A DNA stretch of 64,000 nt from an uncultured Bacilli bacterium (GTDB lineage: Bacteria > Bacillota_I > Bacilli_A > RF39 > UBA660): assembly GCA_934101115.1 (NCBI GenBank), contig CAKOPW010000008.1, positions 4,367 to 68,366 of the forward strand, in the 5' to 3' direction. A model generated the notes under the pieces. It saw only the letters and a program-made list of their open reading frames with translations. It did not search any database and was not told the origin of the DNA. Made by a program: the position numbers and the translations under genes. Shown one piece after another: positions 26,698 through 33,425 of the stretch. Positions within the stretch are counted from its first letter, which is position 1. The number at the start of each line of letters is the position of its first letter.

Positions 26698-27181
26698 AGT
26701 CTTTTAAATCATCAACAAGAATAACACTATCAGGTTGTTCATTATTATCATCATTTTTAGGTTCTCGTTGTTTTTCTCTCCATTGATCTGGTTTTCTATT
26801 CTTCAACCAAAATATTTGTGCTGTTGGATCTGGCGGTATATGAACTTCATCATATACTTCAACAATTTCTTCATATTCACTAGATTTATATCCCTCATCA
26901 TTGTATTCAACTCTTTTAACCTTCATATGTTTTAAAACTGGAGCGTTATAGCCTAAAGCTTTTTTAAACAATGCACTTTCAACTTCATAGTCCGCAATTT
27001 CTTTATTCTTTTTTAAGGTGTCATTTATGTCACTATACTTTTTCTTCCATTCGTATAATGTTTGTCTCCTTATACCACAATTATTTGCTATTTGTTCATC
27101 AGTTAAACCATCTTTAGCCCAACCTTTAAGTAAAGTTAAGCCTTCATCGGTTAGCCAATACTCAACTTTACTCTTAGCCAT
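26678..27181 (-). CDS. terS: Terminase small subunit
   Basis: 167 aa. N-terminal helix-turn-helix (GLTDEQIANNCGIRRQTLYEWKKKY) followed by ESALFKKALGYNAP, a HIPPDPTAQIFWLKNRKPDQW segment and an acidic tail, typical of TerS. It recognises phage DNA and recruits TerL, whose start it overlaps. Confidence 0.92.
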   Translation of the reverse strand: MAKSKVEYWLTDEGLTLLKGWAKDGLTDEQIANNCGIRRQTLYEWKKKYSDINDTLKKNKEIADYEVESALFKKALGYNAPVLKHMKVKRVEYNDEGYKSSEYEEIVEVYDEVHIPPDPTAQIFWLKNRKPDQWREKQREPKNDDNNEQPDSVILVDDLKDYENNKN

Positions 27182-27183
27182 GT

Positions 27184-27366
27184 CTATTCTTCCTCTTTGT
27201 TTTCTTTATTTTCTGACTTGCCTTTAATTACTTCAACTATTTTCTTATTAACTAACACTTTTGCTCTTTCATCTGTTACTTCATATTCATATCCTGGTTG
27301 AAGCAAACCTAAATTTTTATTTTCTTTATCTTCAAAGTTATGAATCAATACTCTTACCTTCTTCAT
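27184..27366 (-). CDS. Small phage protein upstream of terminase
   Basis: 60 aa: MKKVRVLIHNFEDKENK then LLQPGYEYEVTDERAKVLVNKK and a Lys/Glu tail. Proteins of this shape are common beside terminase or head genes, but function is unknown. Stop is 2 nt from terS. Preceded by AAAGGAAAATAAT and the tRNA-like gene. Confidence 0.6.
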   Translation of the reverse strand: MKKVRVLIHNFEDKENKNLGLLQPGYEYEVTDERAKVLVNKKIVEVIKGKSENKENKEEE

Positions 27367-27391
27367 ATTATTTTCCTTTCCCTAATTTAAT

Positions 27392-27465
27392 TGGTTGCGG
27401 AATCAAGAATCAAACTTGAATCAACTGCTACTGAAACAGTTATGTTGTCATTACACTATTCCGCT
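27392..27465 (-). tRNA. tRNA-like gene, atypical anticodon arm (apparent CAG)
   Basis: Minus strand AGCGGAA...TTCCGCA with ACCA at the 3' end (six acceptor pairs, 1-72 A-A mismatch), D-arm GTGT/ACAT, T-arm TCAAG-TTTGATT-CTTGA. The anticodon arm folds as ACTGT-TTCAGTA-GCAGT, giving CAG (Leu), but the short 4-nt variable arm is not that of a Leu tRNA. A 9-nt loop with AACTG/CAGTT is an alternative. Its D-region looks like tRNA-Gln. Could be a degenerate phage tRNA. The 5' end overlaps the stop codon of the next upstream gene. Confidence 0.6.
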
Positions 27466-27631
27466 ATGTTTTAAAAAAATTAGATAAATCTATATGTATC
27501 TTTTCTCTTCTTTTTGAAGGAATTGATTTTTCTTTTTTTAATTCTTCTGTACATTTTTTGTTTCTTGGACAATTTTTACATAATGAATATTTAAAACATA
27601 AATTATACTCTGTTTTATTTTTTTCTTTCAT
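27464..27631 (-). CDS. Small Cys-rich protein between giant RNA and tRNA-like gene
   Basis: 55 aa, ATG at 27631 with GGAGGAAAAAGG before it. Four Cys spaced CFKYSLCKNCPRNKKC suggest a zinc knuckle; the rest is Lys/Glu rich. It follows the terminator of the giant RNA directly, and its stop TAG lies inside the tRNA-like 5' end. Function unknown. Confidence 0.55.
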   Translation of the reverse strand: MKEKNKTEYNLCFKYSLCKNCPRNKKCTEELKKEKSIPSKRREKIHIDLSNFFKT

Positions 27632-27642
27632 CCCTTTTTCCT

Positions 27643-27671
27643 CCAAAATAAAAACAACCTATACGGTTGCT
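27643..27671 (-). terminator. Terminator of the giant non-coding RNA
   Basis: CAACC-GTATA-GGTTG hairpin (27670-27655, minus) followed by TTTTATTTT. Confidence 0.85.
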
Positions 27672-28360
27672 ATATTTGATACAACAAATTGAAAAGATAA
27701 CATCTGATCAATTCCGAGTAGTCATCCTCGTATTTCTTTGTATCTTTAATAGATACTGTACCAAATAATAAAATCTTTAGTCTCTTCCCTCCATAGAATT
27801 ATTTTTATTGTTATCTCGAGTTCAATAAATTTTATTCGTCCAGGTTTCCTTTGATTAGAATACGTCTAATCATATTCCTTTATTATTCAGTACACTACCT
27901 ACTAGAGATAGTGAACATATATCTCATAGTTTGATAATAAATAGTTTCGTATCAGACTTTTTCATAATGGAATCAAACCATTAACACCCGTTCATGCGTT
28001 TTCAGAAGTGATTCGCCTCTTTCTACCACCTATGAGGTCGTGTTCTCCCTAAATATTATCTAATGTGATATATGAATTGATATGTAGTACTTGCAAGATA
28101 GATTTTTCGGTGTCTTACCACTTCTAACTTTACATATCAAGCATAGTGCCTTTTATAAGCACTATATCAAGTAAATATGTTGGAACAACCTAACTTATAG
28201 CAACAAGGTAATCATAGACCTGTCTAGTGTTCTATTTTTATATATTTACTCAATATACTACCTATAAAAAGTAGCATTTACCTTATCTTTGATTTGATAA
28301 GTCAGCGGGATAATCCAGCTTACGTAATAATGGAGTAATATTTTATATTCTTCCATAATA
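27645..28360 (-). ncRNA. Large ornate non-coding RNA, about 710 nt (GOLLD/ROOL-like candidate)
   Basis: A 790-nt stretch without a credible ORF, rich in perfect helices: 28257-28242 with 28178-28163 (up to 16 bp with two G-U), 28140-28131 with 28086-28077 (10 bp), 28165-28159 with 28149-28143 (7 bp), 28074-28067 with 27923-27916 (8 bp, enclosing 140 nt), 27983-27978/27970-27965, 27872-27865 with 27859-27852 (8 bp) and 27756-27751/27745-27740. It ends in an intrinsic terminator and begins downstream of an extended -10. Position before terminase, near a tRNA-like gene, is like giant phage RNAs of the GOLLD and ROOL types. Family membership is not shown; function unknown. Confidence 0.8.
28034..28054 (-). 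repeat. Motif shared by the two non-coding regions, copy 2
   Basis: ACACGACCTC with a similar preceding TTAGGGAGA; compare 22091-22072. About 18 of 21 positions agree, inside the giant RNA. Confidence 0.55.
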
Positions 28361-28362
28361 CT

Positions 28363-28375
28363 ATTTTAACATAAA
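28363..28375 (-). promoter_or_regulatory. Extended -10 promoter candidate for the giant RNA
   Basis: TATG-T-TAAAAT on the minus strand. No -35 consensus is present; the third iteron overlaps that place, which fits activator-dependent transcription. Confidence 0.5.
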
Positions 28376-28381
28376 GTTTTC

Positions 28382-28462
28382 GTTCATTTTCGCTCATTCG
28401 TAAAAATTAATCGTTCAATTTCGTTCATATTATAATTTCTATTGTTCAATTTCGTTCATATT
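28382..28462. repeat. Three 31-bp-spaced iterons (GTTCA-N5-GTTCA type)
   Basis: Plus-strand copies start at 28382 (GTTCATTTTCGCTCATTC), 28413 and 28444 (both GTTCAATTTCGTTCATATT). Exact 31-bp spacing is about three helical turns, and the half-sites inside each copy are 10 bp apart. They cover the 3' end of the HTH gene and the -35 region of the giant RNA. Confidence 0.85.
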
Positions 28463-28954
28463 GACTTGACACTCATCCTTAGACCACGAATTGTCGCTAG
28501 TAGTAATTCCTTTATATTCGTCATAATATCTTCTACATTGAGATATACTACAATGCATTTCTTCTGCTATTTCATCCCATGAATATTTTGATTTATCAGG
28601 TTTTAGAGCATATTCTCTTAAAAAAGCAACACACACGCTTGCCTCAGAACGCCTATATAAATCAAATTCATTTAATATAAAAATTTCATATGCTTTTTTT
28701 TCGCAATACTTGCGTTTTAACACTTGCGCATCTTCATCTTTGCTTAATAAAAGATTAATTAATTTATCATTGTCAGATATTGTACAAGATACAAGTATCT
28801 CTTTTAATTTATTTGCTTTAACATCTAATCTAGTAGCTATTAAAGTTTCATACAATTCTATTGAATTATTTATTTTATTTAATTTATCCCAAGCTGTAAC
28901 TAAATCCATATTACTATCAATTTTATATTTTTCCATTGTTATTGCTTCACTCAT
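28439..28954 (-). CDS. HTH regulator, probable late-gene activator
   Basis: 171 aa helical protein; residues about 125-155 (YSWDEIAEEMHCSISQCRRYYDEY) form a sigma-region-4-like helix-turn-helix, as in ArpU/RinA-type late regulators that sit just upstream of phage packaging genes. Its 3' end carries one of three iterons which may be its own or another regulator's binding sites. It is the last gene of the early leftward operon. The activator role is inferred from position and fold. Confidence 0.7.
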   Translation of the reverse strand: MSEAITMEKYKIDSNMDLVTAWDKLNKINNSIELYETLIATRLDVKANKLKEILVSCTISDNDKLINLLLSKDEDAQVLKRKYCEKKAYEIFILNEFDLYRRSEASVCVAFLREYALKPDKSKYSWDEIAEEMHCSISQCRRYYDEYKGITTSDNSWSKDECQVNMNEIEQ

Positions 28955-29411
28955 TTACTACAACCTCAACTTTCTCAATTTTTTTTGGCCTTCCTGGTTT
29001 CTTCTTCTCCTTAATAAGTTCATTTATTTCTTCCTCGCTAAGTATTCTATACTTATACGCACAATTTAATCTATGCTCAGTTTTATGTATTTCATTAGCT
29101 AAAAATTGTCTTGTATCTTTACCTGTAAGTTTAGATTTGTGTGCTAAATAAGTTAATTCAACTTCATGCTCGTTATTTAGCATTCTTCTTTCTAGTCTTA
29201 ATTCTTCCAATTTCTTTATTACTCTATCTGAAGCACTACTTGGCACTTTTCCAGATTCAATTAAGTGTAATAGATCACTAAGTTCTAAATCAACTCTTTG
29301 TAATGATATTGGCTGTGATTCTATCATTTTATCTATTTCGTTTAAATTAGCTATTACTTCTAAAATTTTATCAACTAATTCTTTTTGTCTGTCCGATTTT
29401 CTTACTTTTAT
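28947..29411 (-). CDS. Helical phage protein with AT-hook-like tail (probable ATA start)
   Basis: About 155 aa if started at ATA (29411), 126 aa from the first ATG (29327). The in-frame 28 codons before that ATG read like real protein (KSDRQKELVDKILEVIANL), fill an 80-nt gap, and are preceded by AAAGGTGATGTAAG. The ATA would overlap the previous TAA as ATAA. C-terminal KKPGRPKK resembles an AT-hook. Basic and helical otherwise; no family recognised. The start is an inference. Confidence 0.6.
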   Translation of the reverse strand: MKVRKSDRQKELVDKILEVIANLNEIDKMIESQPISLQRVDLELSDLLHLIESGKVPSSASDRVIKKLEELRLERRMLNNEHEVELTYLAHKSKLTGKDTRQFLANEIHKTEHRLNCAYKYRILSEEEINELIKEKKKPGRPKKIEKVEVVVNE

Positions 29412-29740
29412 CTTACATCACCTTTTTCTATTATTTCTTTATATTTTTGTAAAATCTTTATATACCAAATATCTTGAGTTTGTTCCCAATTATCTTCGAG
29501 AAATTTTATAAATTCTTTTTGTTGATTATAATTAGCAATTTTTACATTTTTACAAATGTTTACAAAACTGCAAGATTGTGAATTTTTATATTCTTCAAGT
29601 TGTTTCTTTAATTCATACACTTCACTTTCAGATTCGGTTGCTTTATGTATTGCTTCATTAAACTTGTTTTTTAATTCTTGGTTTTCTTCTTTAAGTCTAA
29701 TACATTCATTTGATACTCTCTCAAAATCTCTTAATGTCAT
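29408..29740 (-). CDS. Coiled-coil early phage protein
   Basis: 110 aa: residues 1-55 form a coiled coil (ECIRLKEENQELKNKFNEAI), followed by a hydrophobic/aromatic segment (FIKFLEDNWEQTQDIWYIKIL). Ends IEKGDVR, an ending also found in the 97-aa gene near 30.95 kb, reflecting a repeated gene junction. Function unknown. Confidence 0.55.
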   Translation of the reverse strand: MTLRDFERVSNECIRLKEENQELKNKFNEAIHKATESESEVYELKKQLEEYKNSQSCSFVNICKNVKIANYNQQKEFIKFLEDNWEQTQDIWYIKILQKYKEIIEKGDVR

Positions 29741-29961
29741 TTATTCCACCCCAATTCTTTTATTTGTTTATTTATTGCTTGTAATATTTCAATATTGTAT
29801 AAAAAATGTTCTCCTATACAAAATGTTTTACTATCACAAAAAAATGTAATACAATCACAATATTCATCATTTGATATATATTGAATATAGTCACATAAAT
29901 CATCATGTTCTTCTATTTTTTTATATCCTAATTTTTTAAATAATTTTTCAGCACTTTTCAT
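29737..29961 (-). CDS. Small early phage protein
   Basis: 74 aa, SAEKLFKKLGYKKIEEHDDL then YCDCITFFCDSKTFCIG; several Cys. It looks like the small accessory proteins of Firmicutes prophages that begin with a lone helix and carry a beta core. Overlaps the next gene by ATGA. Confidence 0.5.
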   Translation of the reverse strand: MKSAEKLFKKLGYKKIEEHDDLCDYIQYISNDEYCDCITFFCDSKTFCIGEHFLYNIEILQAINKQIKELGWNK

Positions 29962-29964
29962 ATT

Positions 29965-30309
29965 TTAATCATTCTCCTTTAAATTGTTAATTTTATCTAT
30001 TAGTTCATTAATTTTAATAGCAAACGCTTTGTCTATATTTCTTGCAGTCCATTCTCCATTTGGAAAACCTAACGTTTTATCTCTGATAGTTATTTTTTCT
30101 ATTTTTTTTGGTTCTTCGATTATTTTTACTTCATCATTTAAAAAATTTACATTTCTTCCAAACTGATATTCAAAAAAACCATCACCATAATAATCATAAT
30201 AATCTTCCTTGTTTTCATCGTATTCAAGTGGTATGTCACTACACATTATTTTTTTAGGTGCTTTGCCATCTTTAACTAATCCTAATAATTCATATATTGT
30301 TATTTTCAT
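29965..30309 (-). CDS. Small early phage protein
   Basis: 114 aa: ITIYELLGLVKDGKAPKKI and a tyrosine-rich acidic stretch, then FLNDEVKIIEEPKKIEKI and a helical C-terminus. Similar phage proteins are known by their 'ITIYELLGLIKDGKAPKKI' start, but without known function. Confidence 0.55.
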   Translation of the reverse strand: MKITIYELLGLVKDGKAPKKIMCSDIPLEYDENKEDYYDYYGDGFFEYQFGRNVNFLNDEVKIIEEPKKIEKITIRDKTLGFPNGEWTARNIDKAFAIKINELIDKINNLKEND

Positions 30310-30552
30310 TTACTCACCTATTTTTTCTACTATATCTGCTTTTATTAAGTCATATATCAAACTTGGTATATAACAAGCATAATCACTATCATAATAATCA
30401 TTTTGAATAATTAAGTATTTTCTATCTTTTTCAACATTAATTTTAACTTTATAATATTCAAAATTGAATACTTTACTATAATAAAAACTATTTTCTTCAA
30501 ACCCATACTTTTCCAATTCTTTTAAATCTATATTGTCTTTAATCTTTAACAT
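30310..30552 (-). CDS. Small early phage protein at repeated gene junction
   Basis: About 80 aa from ATG 30552 (MLKIKDNIDLKEL). Beta-rich with many Tyr. It begins within the repeated junction sequence shared with two further genes. A GTG start three codons earlier would lengthen it. Unknown function. Confidence 0.5.
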   Translation of the reverse strand: MLKIKDNIDLKELEKYGFEENSFYYSKVFNFEYYKVKINVEKDRKYLIIQNDYYDSDYACYIPSLIYDLIKADIVEKIGE

Positions 30553-30742
30553 TACTATCACACTCTACTTTCTTTAATAAATCATTCAATTTAAGATAAT
30601 GTTCCAGTACATTTTTTAGTCCATCTCTATTTAATTTTATATTGCTTTGACTATGAAACATTACTTGATTATCTTTACGGATCACTACATGATTATTGCT
30701 TGCTTGGGATATTTCATAACCTTTATAACTAATCTTTAACAT
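30539..30742 (-). CDS. Small early phage protein at repeated gene junction
   Basis: 67 aa from ATG 30742 (MLKISYKGYEISQASN). Begins and ends in the same repeated DNA, so its last residues CDSNVKD equal those of the next upstream gene. Unknown function. Confidence 0.5.
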   Translation of the reverse strand: MLKISYKGYEISQASNNHVVIRKDNQVMFHSQSNIKLNRDGLKNVLEHYLKLNDLLKKVECDSNVKD

Positions 30743-30962
30743 TACTATCACACTCTACTTTCTCTACTATTTCACTAGGATAAACAAACCAAGTGCCTTT
30801 TTTATAATATTCTCTATTATAACCATGCTCATCATCATATTTGCCTTTATATTGCTTATCAATTAAATATACCTTATTTAAAGATATTGGTTCATTTTTT
30901 ATATCAACTATTGTTGCAATAGTTCCATCAATCAATTTAACTCTATCTTTAATCTTTAACAT
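30729..30962 (-). CDS. Small early phage protein at repeated gene junction
   Basis: 77 aa from ATG 30962, with AAAGGTGATAGT before it. VKLIDGTIATIVDI ... GTWFVYPSEIVEKV suggests a small beta barrel of the type seen in phage accessory proteins. Ends in VECDSNVKD, encoded by the junction repeat. Confidence 0.5.
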   Translation of the reverse strand: MLKIKDRVKLIDGTIATIVDIKNEPISLNKVYLIDKQYKGKYDDEHGYNREYYKKGTWFVYPSEIVEKVECDSNVKD

Positions 30963-31242
30963 TACTATCACCTTTTTCTATTTTTTCCATGCTAATTAAT
31001 AATCCAGTTAAAAATAATGGCCCTGGAGCCCAATGACTCATTCTTTCATCTTCTATAATATTTTTTACTTTATTCCAGTTGTCTTTTAAATGTTTGTTTT
31101 CTTCTTGTAATTGTTTAATGTATTTGTACAATATTTTTTGATCTTTATATGTAAATTCACTTGTATAATCATCATGTGGCTCTAAACTTGTTGTTTCTAA
31201 GTAATTCAATATCATATCTAAATCAGTAATTTCTGTATTCAT
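30949..31242 (-). CDS. Small early phage protein
   Basis: 97 aa: MNTEITDLDMILNYLETT, a coiled segment QLQEENKHLKDNWNKVK and a tail ending in IEKGDSNVKD. ATG follows AGAGGTGTCAAA and overlaps the previous stop (ATGA). Unknown function. Confidence 0.55.
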   Translation of the reverse strand: MNTEITDLDMILNYLETTSLEPHDDYTSEFTYKDQKILYKYIKQLQEENKHLKDNWNKVKNIIEDERMSHWAPGPLFLTGLLISMEKIEKGDSNVKD

Positions 31243-31418
31243 TTTGACACCTCTATTCTTTCAACAATTCCACCATTTTTAATATATTTTTTGAGATTAT
31301 CAGACAATATGCTGTCCCAATTACTTTTTAAAAGCCAATCGTATAAATTAGAAACAAGAATTATTTTTGGGGAATTTACTTTTAATGCTTTTATTAAATC
31401 ATGAATGTTAGTTATCAT
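31239..31418 (-). CDS. Overlooked 59-aa early phage protein
   Basis: ATG at 31418 preceded by AGAGGTGTCAGA; overlaps both neighbours as ATGA. Sequence begins MITNIHDLIKALKVNSPKI and ends GGIVERIEVSK. It fills exactly the gap between the flanking genes, which supports its reality. Mixed alpha/beta; no family recognised. Confidence 0.65.
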   Translation of the reverse strand: MITNIHDLIKALKVNSPKIILVSNLYDWLLKSNWDSILSDNLKKYIKNGGIVERIEVSK

Positions 31419-31771
31419 TCTGACACCTCTTTTAATATATCTTTCATATTTTTTATCAACGATTCTTTAAATTCATAGTCTATACTTGATTTAACTTGCT
31501 CTTCTTCCCATCTTTTCATCAATGGAAAACTAAATACTTTAAATACATCATATTCATTTAGATATTTATTAATTTTATTAATGGCTTCTTTTTGTTTTTT
31601 TACTTGTTGTTTTAAATCGTTTATATAATCTTCGCTATATTCAAATTCACTACAATTAAGCCATTGTTCAGTTGTTATTTTTCTTTTTGAGCAACAACTT
31701 TGAGGATAATCAAAGGATATTTCTTCTACATAATGATATTTACAATTTTGGCATTTTTCATCTTTATCCAT
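31415..31771 (-). CDS. Cys-rich early phage protein with coiled coil
   Basis: 118 aa. N-terminal Cys pattern CQNCKYHY ... CCSKRK ... NCSEFEY (residues 7-42) suggests zinc binding, then a coiled coil (INDLKQQVKKQKEAINKI). Related shapes are common in gut Firmicutes phages. Function unknown. Confidence 0.55.
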   Translation of the reverse strand: MDKDEKCQNCKYHYVEEISFDYPQSCCSKRKITTEQWLNCSEFEYSEDYINDLKQQVKKQKEAINKINKYLNEYDVFKVFSFPLMKRWEEEQVKSSIDYEFKESLIKNMKDILKEVSE

Positions 31772-31775
31772 ATAT

Positions 31776-31946
31776 TCACTTTCCTTTACTTTCTAAATAT
31801 TCTTTTAATTTTGGATCATAATCACCCAATATTTTTATTGCTGTATAATAATTGTTTTTATATATAGCTAAATCTTCATTTAACTTAATCAACTTTAAAA
31901 CTAAGAAGTAAATTATTATTATTAAAATTACTATCATTATCTTCAT
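31776..31946 (-). CDS. Overlooked 56-aa membrane protein
   Basis: ATG at 31946 behind GAGGTGAGCTA; one N-terminal membrane helix (MKIMIVILIIIIYFLVLKLI) and a charged tail. Its ATG overlaps the stop of a 25-codon ORF as TAATG. Stop lies 4 nt from the next start. Probably a genuine small phage membrane protein. Confidence 0.6.
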   Translation of the reverse strand: MKIMIVILIIIIYFLVLKLIKLNEDLAIYKNNYYTAIKILGDYDPKLKEYLESKGK

Positions 31947-32023
31947 TAGCTCACCTCATTTGCTATCGTAAGAATTATTAATAATATTGTTATAACCGCT
32001 ATCGCAATCCATCTTTCTTTCAT
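31946..32023 (-). CDS. 25-aa single-helix membrane peptide
   Basis: ATG at 32023 preceded by GTGAGGGAAAT. MKERWIAIAVITILLIILTI is almost wholly hydrophobic after a basic start. TAATG overlap with the next gene indicates coupling. Very short, so the call rests on ribosome site and overlap. Confidence 0.5.
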   Translation of the reverse strand: MKERWIAIAVITILLIILTIANEVS

Positions 32024-32033
32024 ATTTCCCTCA

Positions 32034-33425
32034 CTATACCTTTTTGTTCAGAATTTGACTTTCCCATTTTTTTAAAAATATATTTTGACTATTTGTTGTA
32101 GCTGCATTGTTTTTAGTTCTCTTTTGAACTACTTTATTTTCTCTAACCTCAACAGTTACTAAAGAGTGATTTATATCTTTTATCAATCTCATAAAATAAA
32201 TATCACATTGACCTTTAGCTACTCTTTCAGCATAAGTTTTAACACAATTATTTTGTTGACTAGATTCTTCAACTAACTCTTCAACTGATTTGACAGGATA
32301 TATAATATATTGTTTATTTTGAAATTCATTTGTTTTAATTTTTTCATATCTCTTTTTTATTTGTTTAGTTATAACTTTATCTTTTCTTACTTGAATTTGA
32401 TGTTGTAATTCATCATGTTTTTCTTTTAAATTTTTTGGATATAATATTGATTTGTCTTTTAAATCCATTTTTTGTTGTTTTGCCATTGATATATAATCTA
32501 GGTACATATATGTATTTTTATTTTTAATATGATATTTCATTAAGTCATATGGCTTACAATATTTTAATAACTCATCTAATCGATAAACATTACAAAAATA
32601 TTTAACAAGTTCATAATCTTTTATTTTTATTTTTTGCAAGACGCATAATTCTTCATAAGTAATATTGTTTTCTATCATAAAATTCAAATAACTTTTATCA
32701 AGTCTAAAAACATCTTCAAATTTTCCAACTTTGAAATCGCAATAAAAAGCTGCCAAATTATATAGTTTTGCTTTAGTTAAAATTTCTAAAGCATAGTCAT
32801 TTTTGCTAATTCCTCTTAAAATTTCGGCCACATCAATTTCAGCATTATCAAAAATTTCTTTCGGATCATAATATTTAGCTCTTAATGTATTTCTATCTAC
32901 AAAGCACTTTCCGTATATCATAATGTAATATTCTGGTTTCCAATATTCGGTCTTTTCCCAATAGTTAATATACCAATAGCCGCTAATATTCCTTCTCATG
33001 TTATTTATCATTATCTTTAAATTTAAAGTTCCATCTTTCTCAATGACTTGTCTAGCATATTCAGTAATTATGAATTTCATTGATTTTGTTGAATTTGAAT
33101 ATGTACTTACAATTTCATAATTTCTTACTATGTATTTATCATTAAAACTTATTAAATACATAAAATAATCTTTATCTATATAATTGGTAGTTCTTTTGAC
33201 TAATAATTTCTTCTTACAATTTGGACATTGTATATAATCATTAACTTTACATATAGTCTCAAATTCACGTTTACAATTGGAACAATAACAATTGTTTTTA
33301 TTTTTAATACAAATATACTTTTTTTGATTTTCTACAAATTTTTTAAACTCTTTAGAATTTACATAGTTGTCAACATAATTATTAATTATGTCTATTTGTT
33401 CTCTATCTTTTTTCTTAATGTACAT
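32034..33425 (-). CDS. PcfJ-like protein
   Basis: 463 aa. N-terminal zinc-ribbon-like Cys pairs (CYCSNCKREF and CPNCKKKLL, about residues 47-74), a helical middle and the PcfJ C-terminal region with SSQQNNCVKTYAERVAKGQCDIYFMR and a following HSLVTVEV. PcfJ was named from conjugative plasmid pCF10 and is also frequent in phages; its biochemical role is unknown. Its start overlaps the end of the PcfK-like gene. Confidence 0.8.
   Translation of the reverse strand: MYIKKKDREQIDIINNYVDNYVNSKEFKKFVENQKKYICIKNKNNCYCSNCKREFETICKVNDYIQCPNCKKKLLVKRTTNYIDKDYFMYLISFNDKYIVRNYEIVSTYSNSTKSMKFIITEYARQVIEKDGTLNLKIMINNMRRNISGYWYINYWEKTEYWKPEYYIMIYGKCFVDRNTLRAKYYDPKEIFDNAEIDVAEILRGISKNDYALEILTKAKLYNLAAFYCDFKVGKFEDVFRLDKSYLNFMIENNITYEELCVLQKIKIKDYELVKYFCNVYRLDELLKYCKPYDLMKYHIKNKNTYMYLDYISMAKQQKMDLKDKSILYPKNLKEKHDELQHQIQVRKDKVITKQIKKRYEKIKTNEFQNKQYIIYPVKSVEELVEESSQQNNCVKTYAERVAKGQCDIYFMRLIKDINHSLVTVEVRENKVVQKRTKNNAATTNSQNIFLKKWESQILNKKV

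Noticed and set aside
27464..27646. TTG start of the small Cys-rich gene at 27646
   Set aside because: The GGAGG belongs to the ATG at 27631; the TTG lies within the terminator T-run.
27645..28360. Group I or group II intron, or IscB/IsrB-associated (HEARO) RNA
   Set aside because: No group I core or domain V-like sequence recognised, no intron-encoded protein or IscB/IsrB gene nearby, and flanking genes are not interrupted.
27645..28360. Simple cos-site spacer
   Set aside because: Terminase cos sites may be near, but perfect long-range helices, a terminator and length exceed what a cos site needs. A cos/pac site within remains possible.
28947..29069. Plus-strand ORFs rich in Phe/Leu/Ser across the phage region
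   Set aside because: Shadows of AT-rich minus-strand genes, lacking ribosome sites and domain features.
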